Under the pieces are notes generated by a model. The model worked only from the letters and a program-made list of their open reading frames with translations, made no database searches and was not told the origin of the DNA. From positions 1,054,001-1,118,000 of the forward strand of contig NZ_FMHW01000002.1 in assembly GCF_900090325.1 (NCBI RefSeq): 64,000 bases of DNA, in the 5' to 3' direction. This DNA is from Micromonospora pallida (GTDB lineage Bacteria > Actinomycetota > Actinomycetes > Mycobacteriales > Micromonosporaceae). A program made the translations under genes and the position numbers. Below, piece after piece: positions 34,372 through 42,234 of the stretch (its first letter is position 1; every line of letters begins with the position of its first letter).

Positions 34372-35475
34372 TCAGGAGGACCTGTTGTTCTCCCCTGCGG
34401 GCGCCGTCCGGCCGGTCGCCCACTGCTGTAGCGGCAGTCCGTGGTCGACCGTGCGGCGCTTCTCCATGGCGGCTAGCAGCTCGCGGAGCGAGGGGACGTC
34501 GGCCTCGGCCTCGCGGGCCCGGAAGCAGTACTCGTTCGAAATCTCGGCGTTCCAGCTCATCGTGGGGTGCAGCTCGGCTTTCAGCAGATCGACGAAGTCG
34601 CTTCGGCTGACGAACGACTCGGTGTCGTCGCGGACGCGGCGGATCTCCGCGAATGCGCCGTCGATGAGGTCGAGCCACGACAGGATGGCATCCTGTGCGT
34701 GGCTGGCATTCGGCACGCCGTAGGCGTTGAGCTGCCGGAACTCGTCGGCCAGCCCGGACAGTGACTCGGGCAGTCGGGACAGGAACCGGGCCAGGTACTT
34801 CGGATTGCGGTTGGTGTTGCCGTAGATGTGCGTCAGGCCCCGGAACGTGTCGACGCCCAGTTTCCGGGCCGCGATCAACGCGGACTCGTAGTCACGTTGT
34901 ACCCACATGCCGGCCAGGTCCCGGAAGTCGGGGTAGCTGCCGACAGCGGTCCGAAAGGCGGTGTAGGCGAGCTCGCCGGGGCGGATCACTTCCCGAAGCT
35001 TGGCGAACTCGCCGGCGTTGGTCAGCGCGACGCCGTAGGTCAGTCGCGACAGCAGCCGGAAGTCCACCGAGGACGCGGCGAAGCTCGACGACTTGCGGGC
35101 GCGGTTGCACAGGTGGGAGTAGAGCCTGGTGTGCGCGGCCAGCATCTCAGTGATCTCGTCGAGAGTCCAGTACTCCACGTCGACGCCCAGGAGGCTGTCC
35201 GGCAGGTAGTCGAAGCTGGCCTTGACCCGGTCGCCGCTCGTGTAATACCGCATGTGCTGGTCCCGCGGGAAGGTCTCGCGGTGGAACCGGTCATCCGGCT
35301 GGCGGGCGATGAGAGAGAAGTCGAAGTCCGACGAAGGCGTGCCGGAGCCGTCCACCAGCGATCCTGACAACACCAGGATGTCACTGTCGGTCAGATGGAT
35401 CTTGCTCAGGACAGCCTGCTCGTCGAAGTCGTCCATGCCCTCGACCGTGGTGATGTGTTCATGGAAGGAAAGCAC
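34372..35475 (-). CDS. Minimal-nucleotidyltransferase-fold protein
   Basis: 367 residues. SGSLVDGSGTPSSDFDFSLI is the GSxxxGxxxxxSDxD motif that binds the nucleotide and two metal ions in polymerase-beta-type nucleotidyltransferases. The C-terminal 250 residues are helical and unrecognised. GTG 35475 has AGAGAGGA about 12 bases upstream; ATG 35436 is an alternative start. It heads the leftward operon with the AsnB-like, phosphatase and ligase genes. It may nucleotidylylate a sugar, cyclitol or the product (a resistance role is also possible). Confidence 0.7.
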   Translation of the reverse strand: MLSFHEHITTVEGMDDFDEQAVLSKIHLTDSDILVLSGSLVDGSGTPSSDFDFSLIARQPDDRFHRETFPRDQHMRYYTSGDRVKASFDYLPDSLLGVDVEYWTLDEITEMLAAHTRLYSHLCNRARKSSSFAASSVDFRLLSRLTYGVALTNAGEFAKLREVIRPGELAYTAFRTAVGSYPDFRDLAGMWVQRDYESALIAARKLGVDTFRGLTHIYGNTNRNPKYLARFLSRLPESLSGLADEFRQLNAYGVPNASHAQDAILSWLDLIDGAFAEIRRVRDDTESFVSRSDFVDLLKAELHPTMSWNAEISNEYCFRAREAEADVPSLRELLAAMEKRRTVDHGLPLQQWATGRTAPAGENNRSS

Positions 35476-35505
35476 GACCGTCCAGGTCCTCTCTCAATAA
35501 AATGA

Positions 35506-35514
35506 AGATCTATC
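35506..35514. promoter_or_regulatory. AGATCTATC element upstream of the nucleotidyltransferase gene
   Basis: The same 9-mer occurs at 44650-44658 upstream of HPr-kinase-like gene 2, on the same strand relative to its leftward target gene. The surrounding 20 bases are AT-rich against a GC-rich background and fit a promoter/operator for the leftward operon. Confidence 0.3.
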
Positions 35515-35584
35515 CTTAGCATGGTGGTCCAGGCTCGTCCAGACCTGTCCGCTGAGCACCGGCCGCCGCTTACCACCACATCGA

Positions 35585-35613
35585 TTGCTTCGACGTGCGC
35601 CGACGGGTACAGT
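35585..35613 (+). promoter_or_regulatory. Candidate promoter for the P-loop kinase gene
   Basis: TTGCTT (35585-35590), a 17-base spacer and TACAGT (35608-35613) predict a start near 35620, about 75 bases before ATG 35695. The same 219-base gap must hold the divergent promoter for the leftward operon. Confidence 0.4.
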
Positions 35614-35694
35614 CTGGCCACTCGGGTTCCTGGGGCGAATATCTATTGGCGTTGTTGACTTTCGGGTCGTAGAAGGCGCGGGGAACGACGGCAG

Positions 35695-36267
35695 ATGCGC
35701 GGGCGGCGATTACTCATCACCGGGGCGAGTGGCGCCGGAACCACTACGCTGGGACGCGCCCTGGCGACCCGGTGGGCGATCCCTCACGCGGACGTGGATG
35801 ACTACTTCTGGCTTCCCACCTCTCCGCCGTTCCTCCACAAGCGGCCCGCCGTCCAGCGGGTGGCCCTGATGGAGGCGCTGTTCGTGCCACGGGATGCCTG
35901 GATCCTGTCCGGATCGCTCGACGGCTGGGGCGACGCCGTCATCGCCCGCGTCGACGGCGTGGTCTTCCTCATGCTCGATCCCGGTGCCCGCATGGACCGG
36001 CTCATGAGCCGCGAAATTCTCCGATATGGCGACACGATCGAGCAGGGCGGGACCAACGAGGCAGCCCACCGGGACTTCCTGGAGTGGGCGCGCGGCTACG
36101 ACGATCCGGCGACCTCCGGCCGCAGCCGGGCCACCGACGACCGGTGGTTGGCGAGCCTGCCGTGTCCGGTGCTCCGTCTGGACAGCCGGCAGCCGGTGGC
36201 GAACCTGGTCGCCGCGGTGGAGCAGTGGGCCGATCGTGGGGTGACTGCGGGGAGCCACGTTCGGTGA
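35695..36267 (+). CDS. P-loop (adenylate-kinase-like) small-molecule kinase
   Basis: 190 residues. LLITGASGAGTTTLGRAL is a Walker A motif with T-T-T in place of K-S/T, as in many actinobacterial adenylate-kinase-like proteins; HADVDDYFWLP follows as the usual acidic substrate loop. The rest fits the NMP-kinase fold (DRLMSREILRYGD). It overlaps the next kinase gene by 4 bases (GTGA), so two phosphotransferases are co-translated. Substrate unknown; in this context a sugar or cyclitol phosphate is as likely as a nucleotide. Confidence 0.75.
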   Translation: MRGRRLLITGASGAGTTTLGRALATRWAIPHADVDDYFWLPTSPPFLHKRPAVQRVALMEALFVPRDAWILSGSLDGWGDAVIARVDGVVFLMLDPGARMDRLMSREILRYGDTIEQGGTNEAAHRDFLEWARGYDDPATSGRSRATDDRWLASLPCPVLRLDSRQPVANLVAAVEQWADRGVTAGSHVR

Positions 36268-37225
36268 ACGAGGCCCGCTTGCGGCGAGTCGTGGCCGCCG
36301 TCGACAGCGGGCGGGCGCAGGCCCTCGATGGCAGGGGAGTCAACCGGTCGTTCCGGCTTGTCGACGGCGATCGGCATCTGTCAGTGAAGGTGCACTGTGC
36401 GAGCCGATCCACCGACGCCCAGCTGTTGCGGATCCGACGCATCGACGCGCTGCTCCGCGGCATTCCCTGGTATCCCTGTTTGATGGACGCCGCCCTGGTG
36501 GGGTCCCGGCTCGTCGTGATCCGGCCGTTCGCGCCGGGAGCGCCGCCGCACGGCGCGCTCCAGCACGTGGGCCGGCTCGTCGGGGTCCTGGGCGACCTGG
36601 CCGATCACGGCTTCGATCCCGGCAGCGAGGAGTTGGTGGGTGACTACGCGACGCCGTGGCTGTCCGGATGGGAACGGGAACGCCAGGCGGTGGTCCCCGT
36701 GCTGGCCGGTGAGCGCGGAGACCTGGCCCAGGCGATCGACGAACACGGCGCGGCTCTGCGGGCCGGCGCGGCGCGATTGACCTGCGCCAAAAGGGCGATG
36801 GCATACCACGGTGATCTGCACGGGCGCAATTTCATCGTGAGCAGCCGCGGTCAGCTGACGGTCATCGACTGGGACGAAGCGGGATTCTCGCGTCGCCCGG
36901 CGGATGTCGGCAAGGCTCTCTGGCTGTCCTGCCGGCGCGAACGGGGCGACTTTGTGTTGGATGCGGACGCTGTGCAGGATTTCCTCGCCCGGGTGCACGC
37001 CAGGATGCGACTGCCGTACCCGCACGCCGGCGACCTTGCTCTGCTCGGGGGATCTGGTTCCTTCCCACGCTGAGTCACGTGACCCTGCTCGGACAGCGGG
37101 ACGCCGCGTTGGTGCCGTGGTATCTCGACTGGATCACCCGGTTCTGGGTCCGCTTCAATGAGAATCTGGCGCTCGTCCGCAGGACAGCCGTCGTCCTCGA
37201 GAGGGCGGCTGACTCCGCTCACTGA
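36264..37225 (+). pseudogene. Aminoglycoside-phosphotransferase-like kinase (APH2), apparent frameshift near 37049
   Basis: The intact reading from GTG 36264 stops at 37073 (269 residues) and includes YHGDLHGRNFIVSS and LTVIDWDEAG, the catalytic and Mg2+ motifs of the APH fold. A different frame then continues from the G-run at 37047-37051 with IWFLPTLSHVTLLGQRDAAL and natural-looking sequence (VPWYLDWITRFWVRFNENL) to a stop at 37223-37225, giving 320 residues, a normal family length. One missing G in the run, by sequencing error, mutation or -1 slippage, explains this. The catalytic core is complete either way. Its extended end overlaps the opposing HPr-kinase-like gene by 7 bases. Confidence 0.75.
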
Positions 37226-38379
37226 GCGACCCAGGCGCTTCTGGTGAGCTCGCCCGCGAGGCTGGCGAGGTCTGCCGCACTGCCCACGGAACATCGCAGC
37301 AGCGGCAGTTCGGCGATGTTCTCGAGGAACACCTCGAGGGACGGGGGATCCGTGCGCCGGGATACCGGCACCCGCAGCCAGTCCTCGCCGTACAGGTTGT
37401 CGTCGCGGGAGAAGCAGTTGCGCCCTATCACCTCGGCGGCGTACTCCAGGGTGGAGCGTTCGCAGTAATACGCCGCGGTCGGGTCCACCCGCGGCAGGAT
37501 CACACCACCCAACGGCGCGTGCGAGATGACCGGAACGCCGAGGTAGCGGGTGACCTCCCGGCAGCTCAGTTTCATCTTGTCCTCGCCGTGGAACCGGTCC
37601 CAGTCCGACTCCGGGCCAGGCATGCCTGCCCGCAGGTTCCAGTCCTCGAAACCGGCGATGCCCATGACGTCGAGCGATCCCTTGTTGATGGCAAGCGGCA
37701 GGGGGCACGCCGTCAACCGGTAGAACCCGTCGGCGCGGTCGACGTGCATGCGGTCGTTGCCCATCCAGCCGGCCGAGGGCAGGAGCCGGGCCAGTGCGAT
37801 GGCCGTCGTGGACTTGCCGGCGCCGGAGTCGCCGACGACCAGCCATCCGCAGCCCGCATACACCAGCGCCGAAGAGTGCAGAATCAGTGAACCCGCCGCC
37901 GTGGCGAACCGGGTGGCGACGTCGCGGATCAGGCGGGTCAGCCACCGGTCGCCCAGTCGGGATCGGGGCCGCACGAGGACGGCGCGCCGCCCTGTGCGCA
38001 CGAGCGCGGCCACCTCGTCGGAGTTCACGTCCCGCAGCGTGAAGACGGTGTGGTCGCCGATGTCGTACCGGGGCTGCCGGAAGCCACGGGTGAGCTCGAA
38101 CTCGCCCCGCGTCGCAGTGCCCGCCACCTCGTCGAGCAGGGCCTGGATGTCCGCCTGATCGCGGACCAGGTCGATGATTGTGAGTTCAGGCTCGTCGTCG
38201 CGGCCGTCCTCGCCGGGCACCACCTCGACGCTCTGCATGCCCGGCGGATGGAACGTCTCGGCGACCAGAGCGGCGGACCCGGGGGACTCGGTGCGGATCC
38301 GCACCTGGTGTCCCCGAACGAGCAGGAGTTGGGCCGTACCGCCGGCGGGTTCGGCCGCAGCTGCCCGGTCGACGTTCAT
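37219..38379 (-). CDS. HPr-kinase-like P-loop protein 1
   Basis: 386 residues from ATG 38379 (AAGGAG 8 bases upstream). LVVGDSGAGKSTTAIALARL is Walker A of the HPr kinase/PEP-carboxykinase fold, preceded by SLILHSSALVYAGCG, the strand typical of HprK-like tailoring enzymes. The N-terminal 150 residues are not HPr kinase and may bind substrate. In lasso clusters such proteins phosphorylate the peptide and appear with a nucleotidyltransferase of the type at 26625. Here the target is probably a small molecule. Starts the leftward run that ends tail-to-tail with APH2. Confidence 0.76.
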   Translation of the reverse strand: MNVDRAAAAEPAGGTAQLLLVRGHQVRIRTESPGSAALVAETFHPPGMQSVEVVPGEDGRDDEPELTIIDLVRDQADIQALLDEVAGTATRGEFELTRGFRQPRYDIGDHTVFTLRDVNSDEVAALVRTGRRAVLVRPRSRLGDRWLTRLIRDVATRFATAAGSLILHSSALVYAGCGWLVVGDSGAGKSTTAIALARLLPSAGWMGNDRMHVDRADGFYRLTACPLPLAINKGSLDVMGIAGFEDWNLRAGMPGPESDWDRFHGEDKMKLSCREVTRYLGVPVISHAPLGGVILPRVDPTAAYYCERSTLEYAAEVIGRNCFSRDDNLYGEDWLRVPVSRRTDPPSLEVFLENIAELPLLRCSVGSAADLASLAGELTRSAWVAQ

Positions 38380-38401
38380 TTGTGGTCTCCTTGACAGACG
38401 A

Positions 38402-39208
38402 CTACAGGAAGTACTCGGCGGCCGCGCCTGCCCGGAATACCGTCCAGGAGCGGAAACCGATGTGCCGCAGCACCTCGATCACCTCCGGGTACTGGTCGGC
38501 GATGCGGTCAGGGACGTGCGCATCCGAGGCGAACGTGAGGGGGACCCCGAAGTGGTGCGCGCGTTCCAACAGGTCCGTTTCGGGGTACCAGCCGCCGCAC
38601 TGTTTCGTTCCACCCGACGTGTTGATCTCCATCGCCGCGCCGGAGTCGCGGATGGCCAGCAGCATCTCGTCGGCCGCGGCCGCCGCCGGTACCGCACCCA
38701 GCTGCGGGAAGTTGCCCTTCAACGCGTCCACATGGCCGATGACCTGGAACAGCCCGGACCGGGCGCACTCGGCGACCGTCCGGAAGTAGCGGCTCTTGAC
38801 GTCGCCGAGTTCACCCTCGTCCACCTCGGCCCACCGGGTGACGTCGAAGATGTCGCGGCCCTCGAACATGTGCACCGATCCGATGATGTAGTCCAGGGGA
38901 TACCCATCAAGGGCCGCCGAGTACCGGTCCATCCGGCCACGGAAGTAGTCCGCCTCCGTGGAAACGAGGATCTCGATGCTGTTCGCGAACTCCGCCTTGA
39001 GCGCCACTGCCTCGGCGATGTAGGACGGGAACTGCGATTTCGGCATCGCCACCCGGGGCAGCGCATGATCATCGTCGGCAGCGAACATGGGGGTGTGGTC
39101 GGAAAGTCCGAGCACCCGCACGCCCTTGTCCAGTGCCGCGAGGACGTAGTCGCGCAATGAACCGGTGGCATGCCCACACCGCTCGTGGTGCGTATGCAGG
39201 TCGATCAT
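38402..39208 (-). CDS. PHP-domain phosphatase (histidinol-phosphatase-like)
   Basis: 268 residues. MIDLHTHHERCGHATG gives the first PHP metal ligands (HxH), GLSDHTP the next, STEADYF and IGSVHMF the middle ones, VIGHVDALK a further His and FASDAHVP the final D-A-H. All ligand motifs of a trinuclear-metal histidinol-phosphatase fold are present. Histidine biosynthesis genes are absent, so it is likely to dephosphorylate a pathway intermediate, perhaps a cyclitol phosphate made by the inositol-phosphate-synthase homologue upstream in the run. One base separates it from the SDR gene. Confidence 0.82.
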   Translation of the reverse strand: MIDLHTHHERCGHATGSLRDYVLAALDKGVRVLGLSDHTPMFAADDDHALPRVAMPKSQFPSYIAEAVALKAEFANSIEILVSTEADYFRGRMDRYSAALDGYPLDYIIGSVHMFEGRDIFDVTRWAEVDEGELGDVKSRYFRTVAECARSGLFQVIGHVDALKGNFPQLGAVPAAAAADEMLLAIRDSGAAMEINTSGGTKQCGGWYPETDLLERAHHFGVPLTFASDAHVPDRIADQYPEVIEVLRHIGFRSWTVFRAGAAAEYFL

Positions 39209-39209
39209 G

Positions 39210-39998
39210 TCAGACCGCCAGGTATCCGCCGTCGATCGGCAGGTCGGTGCCGGTGATGAAGCTGGCCTCGGACGACAGCAGGAATGCGATCGGCGCCGCC
39301 ACCTCGGCCGGGTCGGCGAACCGCCGGAGCAGGAACCTGCCGCCGTGTTCCGGTGCTGCCTCCGCAGCCGCCCGGTCCAGGCCGAGCACCTCGCGGTGGA
39401 AGCGTTCGTTGCTGGCGTTCCACACCGTGCCGGGGCTGACCGAGTTGACGCGGATCCCCCGTGGCGCCAGGTCCTGCGCCATGCATCGGGTGAAGCCCAG
39501 CACGGCTGCCTTGCCGGTGTTGTACGTGAGGTAGCCTTCCTGCGCGATGTGCGCGGAGATGGACGCCATGTTCACGATGGCCGCGTCGGCGTTGCGCTCG
39601 GGCAGCCCGGCGACGAATGCCCGGGTCACGTGGGACAGGCCGATGATGGTGGGATCGAGCGCCGCGTGCCAATCCGCCGCGGTCGCTTCTACACCCTTGA
39701 AGACGAAACCCGCGGCCAGATTGACCAGCAGGGTCGGCGTCGCCCAGCTGGCCGGGACGCCAGCGAACGCCGCGTCCACCGCCGCGGTGTCCGTCACGTT
39801 GCCCACCGCCAGGTGCGCCGAGTGGCCCTGCCGGTGCAGACGGGCGATCGTGTCGCGGCCGGCGTCGGCGCTGATGTCCAGGATGACGACGCGGCAGCCC
39901 TCCGCGCAGAGCCGCTCGGCGACGGCGGCACCGATGCCCTGTGCGCCACCGGTCACCATCGCGGTGCGACCGCGCAGGCCGCGGGAGAGACCAGTCAT
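39210..39998 (-). CDS. Short-chain dehydrogenase/reductase 1
   Basis: 262 residues from ATG 39998 (GAAGGG 8 bases upstream; ATGA overlap with the NDK-like gene). TGGAQGIGAAVAERL is the NAD(P) motif, NMASISAHIAQEGYLTYNTGK holds the Ser-Tyr-Lys catalytic residues, and DLPIDGGYLAV is the usual C-terminus. The D after VVILD suggests NAD(H) preference. Context suggests oxidation of a cyclitol or sugar hydroxyl. Confidence 0.85.
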   Translation of the reverse strand: MTGLSRGLRGRTAMVTGGAQGIGAAVAERLCAEGCRVVILDISADAGRDTIARLHRQGHSAHLAVGNVTDTAAVDAAFAGVPASWATPTLLVNLAAGFVFKGVEATAADWHAALDPTIIGLSHVTRAFVAGLPERNADAAIVNMASISAHIAQEGYLTYNTGKAAVLGFTRCMAQDLAPRGIRVNSVSPGTVWNASNERFHREVLGLDRAAAEAAPEHGGRFLLRRFADPAEVAAPIAFLLSSEASFITGTDLPIDGGYLAV

Positions 39999-41014
39999 AC
40001 GAGGACCCTTCCATTCGTGGGGGTGGTTGTGGCCCATCGCCGGACGAGCCCGATGACTTCGTCCCGGCTGAGGCTCTCGGTGGCACCGTGCGGAGCCACC
40101 GTGTCGGCCGGGCCGCAGGGCAGGTTGTGATCGGCCGCCAGCCCGGTGATGAAGGCGGTGGGCACGCCGTGTCCGACCAGCGCCCGGCCAAGCGCGGTAC
40201 TGTCCACCCCGCAGCCGTCGGCCGCCGCGAAGTACCGCCAGGCTTGCAGCATCCCCTCCAGGTGTCCAGCCGACAGGTGTACACCGTTTCGGCCTTCGGA
40301 GAGCTCGATGCCGTGCCGGCCCGCCACGGCGCCCGCCGCACCGCGCAGCGATCCGGGGGCCGCCTGCCCCGGGTGCAGGGCGCCGAGCAGACCGGACCGT
40401 AGGTCACCGACCTCACGGTCGCTGTGGCACTCGAGAAGGCCCACGAGCGCGCCGCGGTCCTGCCGGTAGGCGTCGGCCAGTGCAGGCAGGAACCCGTTGA
40501 GGACCACGATGGGTCGGCCGAGGACCTCCACAGTCGAGGCGTAGGAGCCGGAGCCCAGTTTGGTGATGCCCGCCTCGCGGCAGCGAGTCTCAAGCGTGGC
40601 CGCGGACAGGTTGGCGTCGTGATCCAGAGCGGCGTATGCACCCAGCACGTCCAGCCGCCCCGACGTAGCCGTCAACGCCTCCAGCGCCCGCCGCGCGTCA
40701 CCGGCCAGTGCAGCGGCGCCGTCGGCGGCGACTCGGTGCAGGCGGGGATAGTGACGCAGCAGGGCACCGCGTGCGCTGAAGTCCGCGGCCGGCATGACGG
40801 CGCAGCGCAGGATGTCCACCTCGCCGGAACCGAGGACGCGCACCACCTCGGTCATCGCTTCTTCCGCGGCGGCGCCCAGCAACTCGGGCTTGACCAGTAC
40901 GACGACGTGGCTGCCGCTGTCGGGCGCCGGTTTCCGTACCAGGCCGGTGTCCCGGCGGCCGCCCACCTGCCGCGCTCCGGCGACGAGGCTGTGGACGTCC
41001 TCCCTGGTCACCAT
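39995..41014 (-). CDS. Nucleoside-diphosphate-kinase-like protein, enlarged
   Basis: 339 residues, more than twice a standard NDK (about 135-150). Residues near the N-terminus, VVVLVKPELLG, match the NDK opening (VKPD). Later LVGLLECHSDRE, ALHPGQAAPGSLRG and GRNGVHLSAGHLEGM match the NDK stretch NP..A.PG.IRG...grN..H.S, including the phosphorylated His. A large insert lies between these blocks. It overlaps the SAM-synthetase gene by 7 bases and the SDR by 4, so all three are co-translated. A triphosphate-making or phosphotransfer role on a noncanonical substrate is my inference. Confidence 0.68.
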   Translation of the reverse strand: MVTREDVHSLVAGARQVGGRRDTGLVRKPAPDSGSHVVVLVKPELLGAAAEEAMTEVVRVLGSGEVDILRCAVMPAADFSARGALLRHYPRLHRVAADGAAALAGDARRALEALTATSGRLDVLGAYAALDHDANLSAATLETRCREAGITKLGSGSYASTVEVLGRPIVVLNGFLPALADAYRQDRGALVGLLECHSDREVGDLRSGLLGALHPGQAAPGSLRGAAGAVAGRHGIELSEGRNGVHLSAGHLEGMLQAWRYFAAADGCGVDSTALGRALVGHGVPTAFITGLAADHNLPCGPADTVAPHGATESLSRDEVIGLVRRWATTTPTNGRVLV

Positions 41015-42198
41015 AGGGTGATGCCCTTCTCGATGAGCTCGACCGTCAGGTCGCCGGTGCTGGCAACCATGGCCTCCACGAGCGCGCCCAGCGCCGGCTC
41101 GTCCGGCTCCGGAGTCGTGACCACGACCTCGTCGGGCCGCTCCAGCGGCGCCTCCTTGGAAGTGAAGATGTGGACCTGCGCCGGTCCACCGAAGGTCTCG
41201 TGCACCTGCTGGGCCAGCCGCATGGCCATGACATTGTAGATCTTGCCGGTGTGGTCCAGAGGATTCTTACCGGCCGGTGCCTCGATGCTCATCGGGCGCA
41301 TCGGCGTGATCAGGCCGTTGACCCGGTTTCCGCGACCGACCACGCCCACGTCCCCCGTGTCCGCCACGGAGCCCAGCGCCGTCAGGTACGCGCGGCCGTT
41401 GCGGTCGGTTGCGTTCATCAGCATCCGGAAGTCGTCGACGTGCTGCGTGGCGACGTACTGCTCCAGCTCCTGCTGGATCACCGCCTTGCGGGCCCAGTAC
41501 TCGTCGATGGAGGCGATGTGCGCGGCGAGGAACGGCATGTTGACCACCAGGCTGAAGGTGTCGCCGCGCCGGCTGCCGAACACCTTGACGTCCCACCCGG
41601 TGTCCGGGTGTCGCCGTTTGAAGTCGTCGCCGTTGATGAGGTTCTCGAGCTCCAGCACGACACGTTCGAGGCGGGACAGGGGAGCGTATCCGTGCAGGAG
41701 ATTGGTGTCGTTGGAGACCAGCCCGCAGGACCGTAGTGGCACCAGATCGCCCGGGGAACCCGGCTGGTACCGGGATACGCCGCGCCCGGAGCCCTGGTGG
41801 TCCACCACGCCGATCTCGACCACGAGGTGTCGGGTGGGGTCGAAACCGGTGGTGACCTCGACCAGGACGTCGGCGGCGGCGCGGAACATGATGTCCTGCA
41901 CGGGGATGGCGGTGTCGCCGACGCGGAAGGCAGCCTTGCCGAAGACCTTCACCCGGTACGGCGAGGTGAGCTCGCCGCGCCCGTAGCCGATGTCGGCGCC
42001 GCCGCCGTACAGCGTGACCTTGTCGAACCAGTGGTGCGCGACCCCACCGAACTCTTGGATGCAGTGCAGCGAGTAGTACCGTGACATGCGCTCCGCGATG
42101 GCGTCGCACATCGTGTCCGGATGTCCTACTCCCTTGCGTTCGACCAGCTCGTACGGCAGGTCCTCGACCGATCGGGAGGTGCGTTCAATCGACAGCAT
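41008..42198 (-). CDS. Archaeal-type S-adenosylmethionine synthetase
   Basis: 396 residues. VERKGVGHPDTMCDAIAE, SNDTNLLHGYAPLSRLE, GRGNRVNGLITPMRPMS and GKNPLDHTGKIYN are hallmarks of the archaeal methionine adenosyltransferase family, which differs strongly from bacterial MetK. The motifs look intact, so it may make SAM from ATP and Met. No methyltransferase, radical-SAM enzyme or other SAM user is visible in the window, and the gene is co-translated with the NDK-like gene. It could supply SAM to an enzyme outside the window, or carry out an analogous displacement of a triphosphate on another substrate. Confidence 0.88.
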   Translation of the reverse strand: MLSIERTSRSVEDLPYELVERKGVGHPDTMCDAIAERMSRYYSLHCIQEFGGVAHHWFDKVTLYGGGADIGYGRGELTSPYRVKVFGKAAFRVGDTAIPVQDIMFRAAADVLVEVTTGFDPTRHLVVEIGVVDHQGSGRGVSRYQPGSPGDLVPLRSCGLVSNDTNLLHGYAPLSRLERVVLELENLINGDDFKRRHPDTGWDVKVFGSRRGDTFSLVVNMPFLAAHIASIDEYWARKAVIQQELEQYVATQHVDDFRMLMNATDRNGRAYLTALGSVADTGDVGVVGRGNRVNGLITPMRPMSIEAPAGKNPLDHTGKIYNVMAMRLAQQVHETFGGPAQVHIFTSKEAPLERPDEVVVTTPEPDEPALGALVEAMVASTGDLTVELIEKGITLW

Positions 42199-42234
42199 CG
42201 ACCGTCTCTCTTCGTACGCGGTGGGCAGTGGTCC

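Noticed and set aside
15453..37225. A lasso-peptide cluster (AsnB-like, transglutaminase-like, nucleotidyltransferase and HPr-kinase-like genes)
   Set aside because: No precursor peptide or RRE protein is seen, the transglutaminase-like protein is over twice the size of lasso B2 proteins, and the AsnB-like enzyme keeps a full glutaminase domain in an amino-acid-ligase operon.
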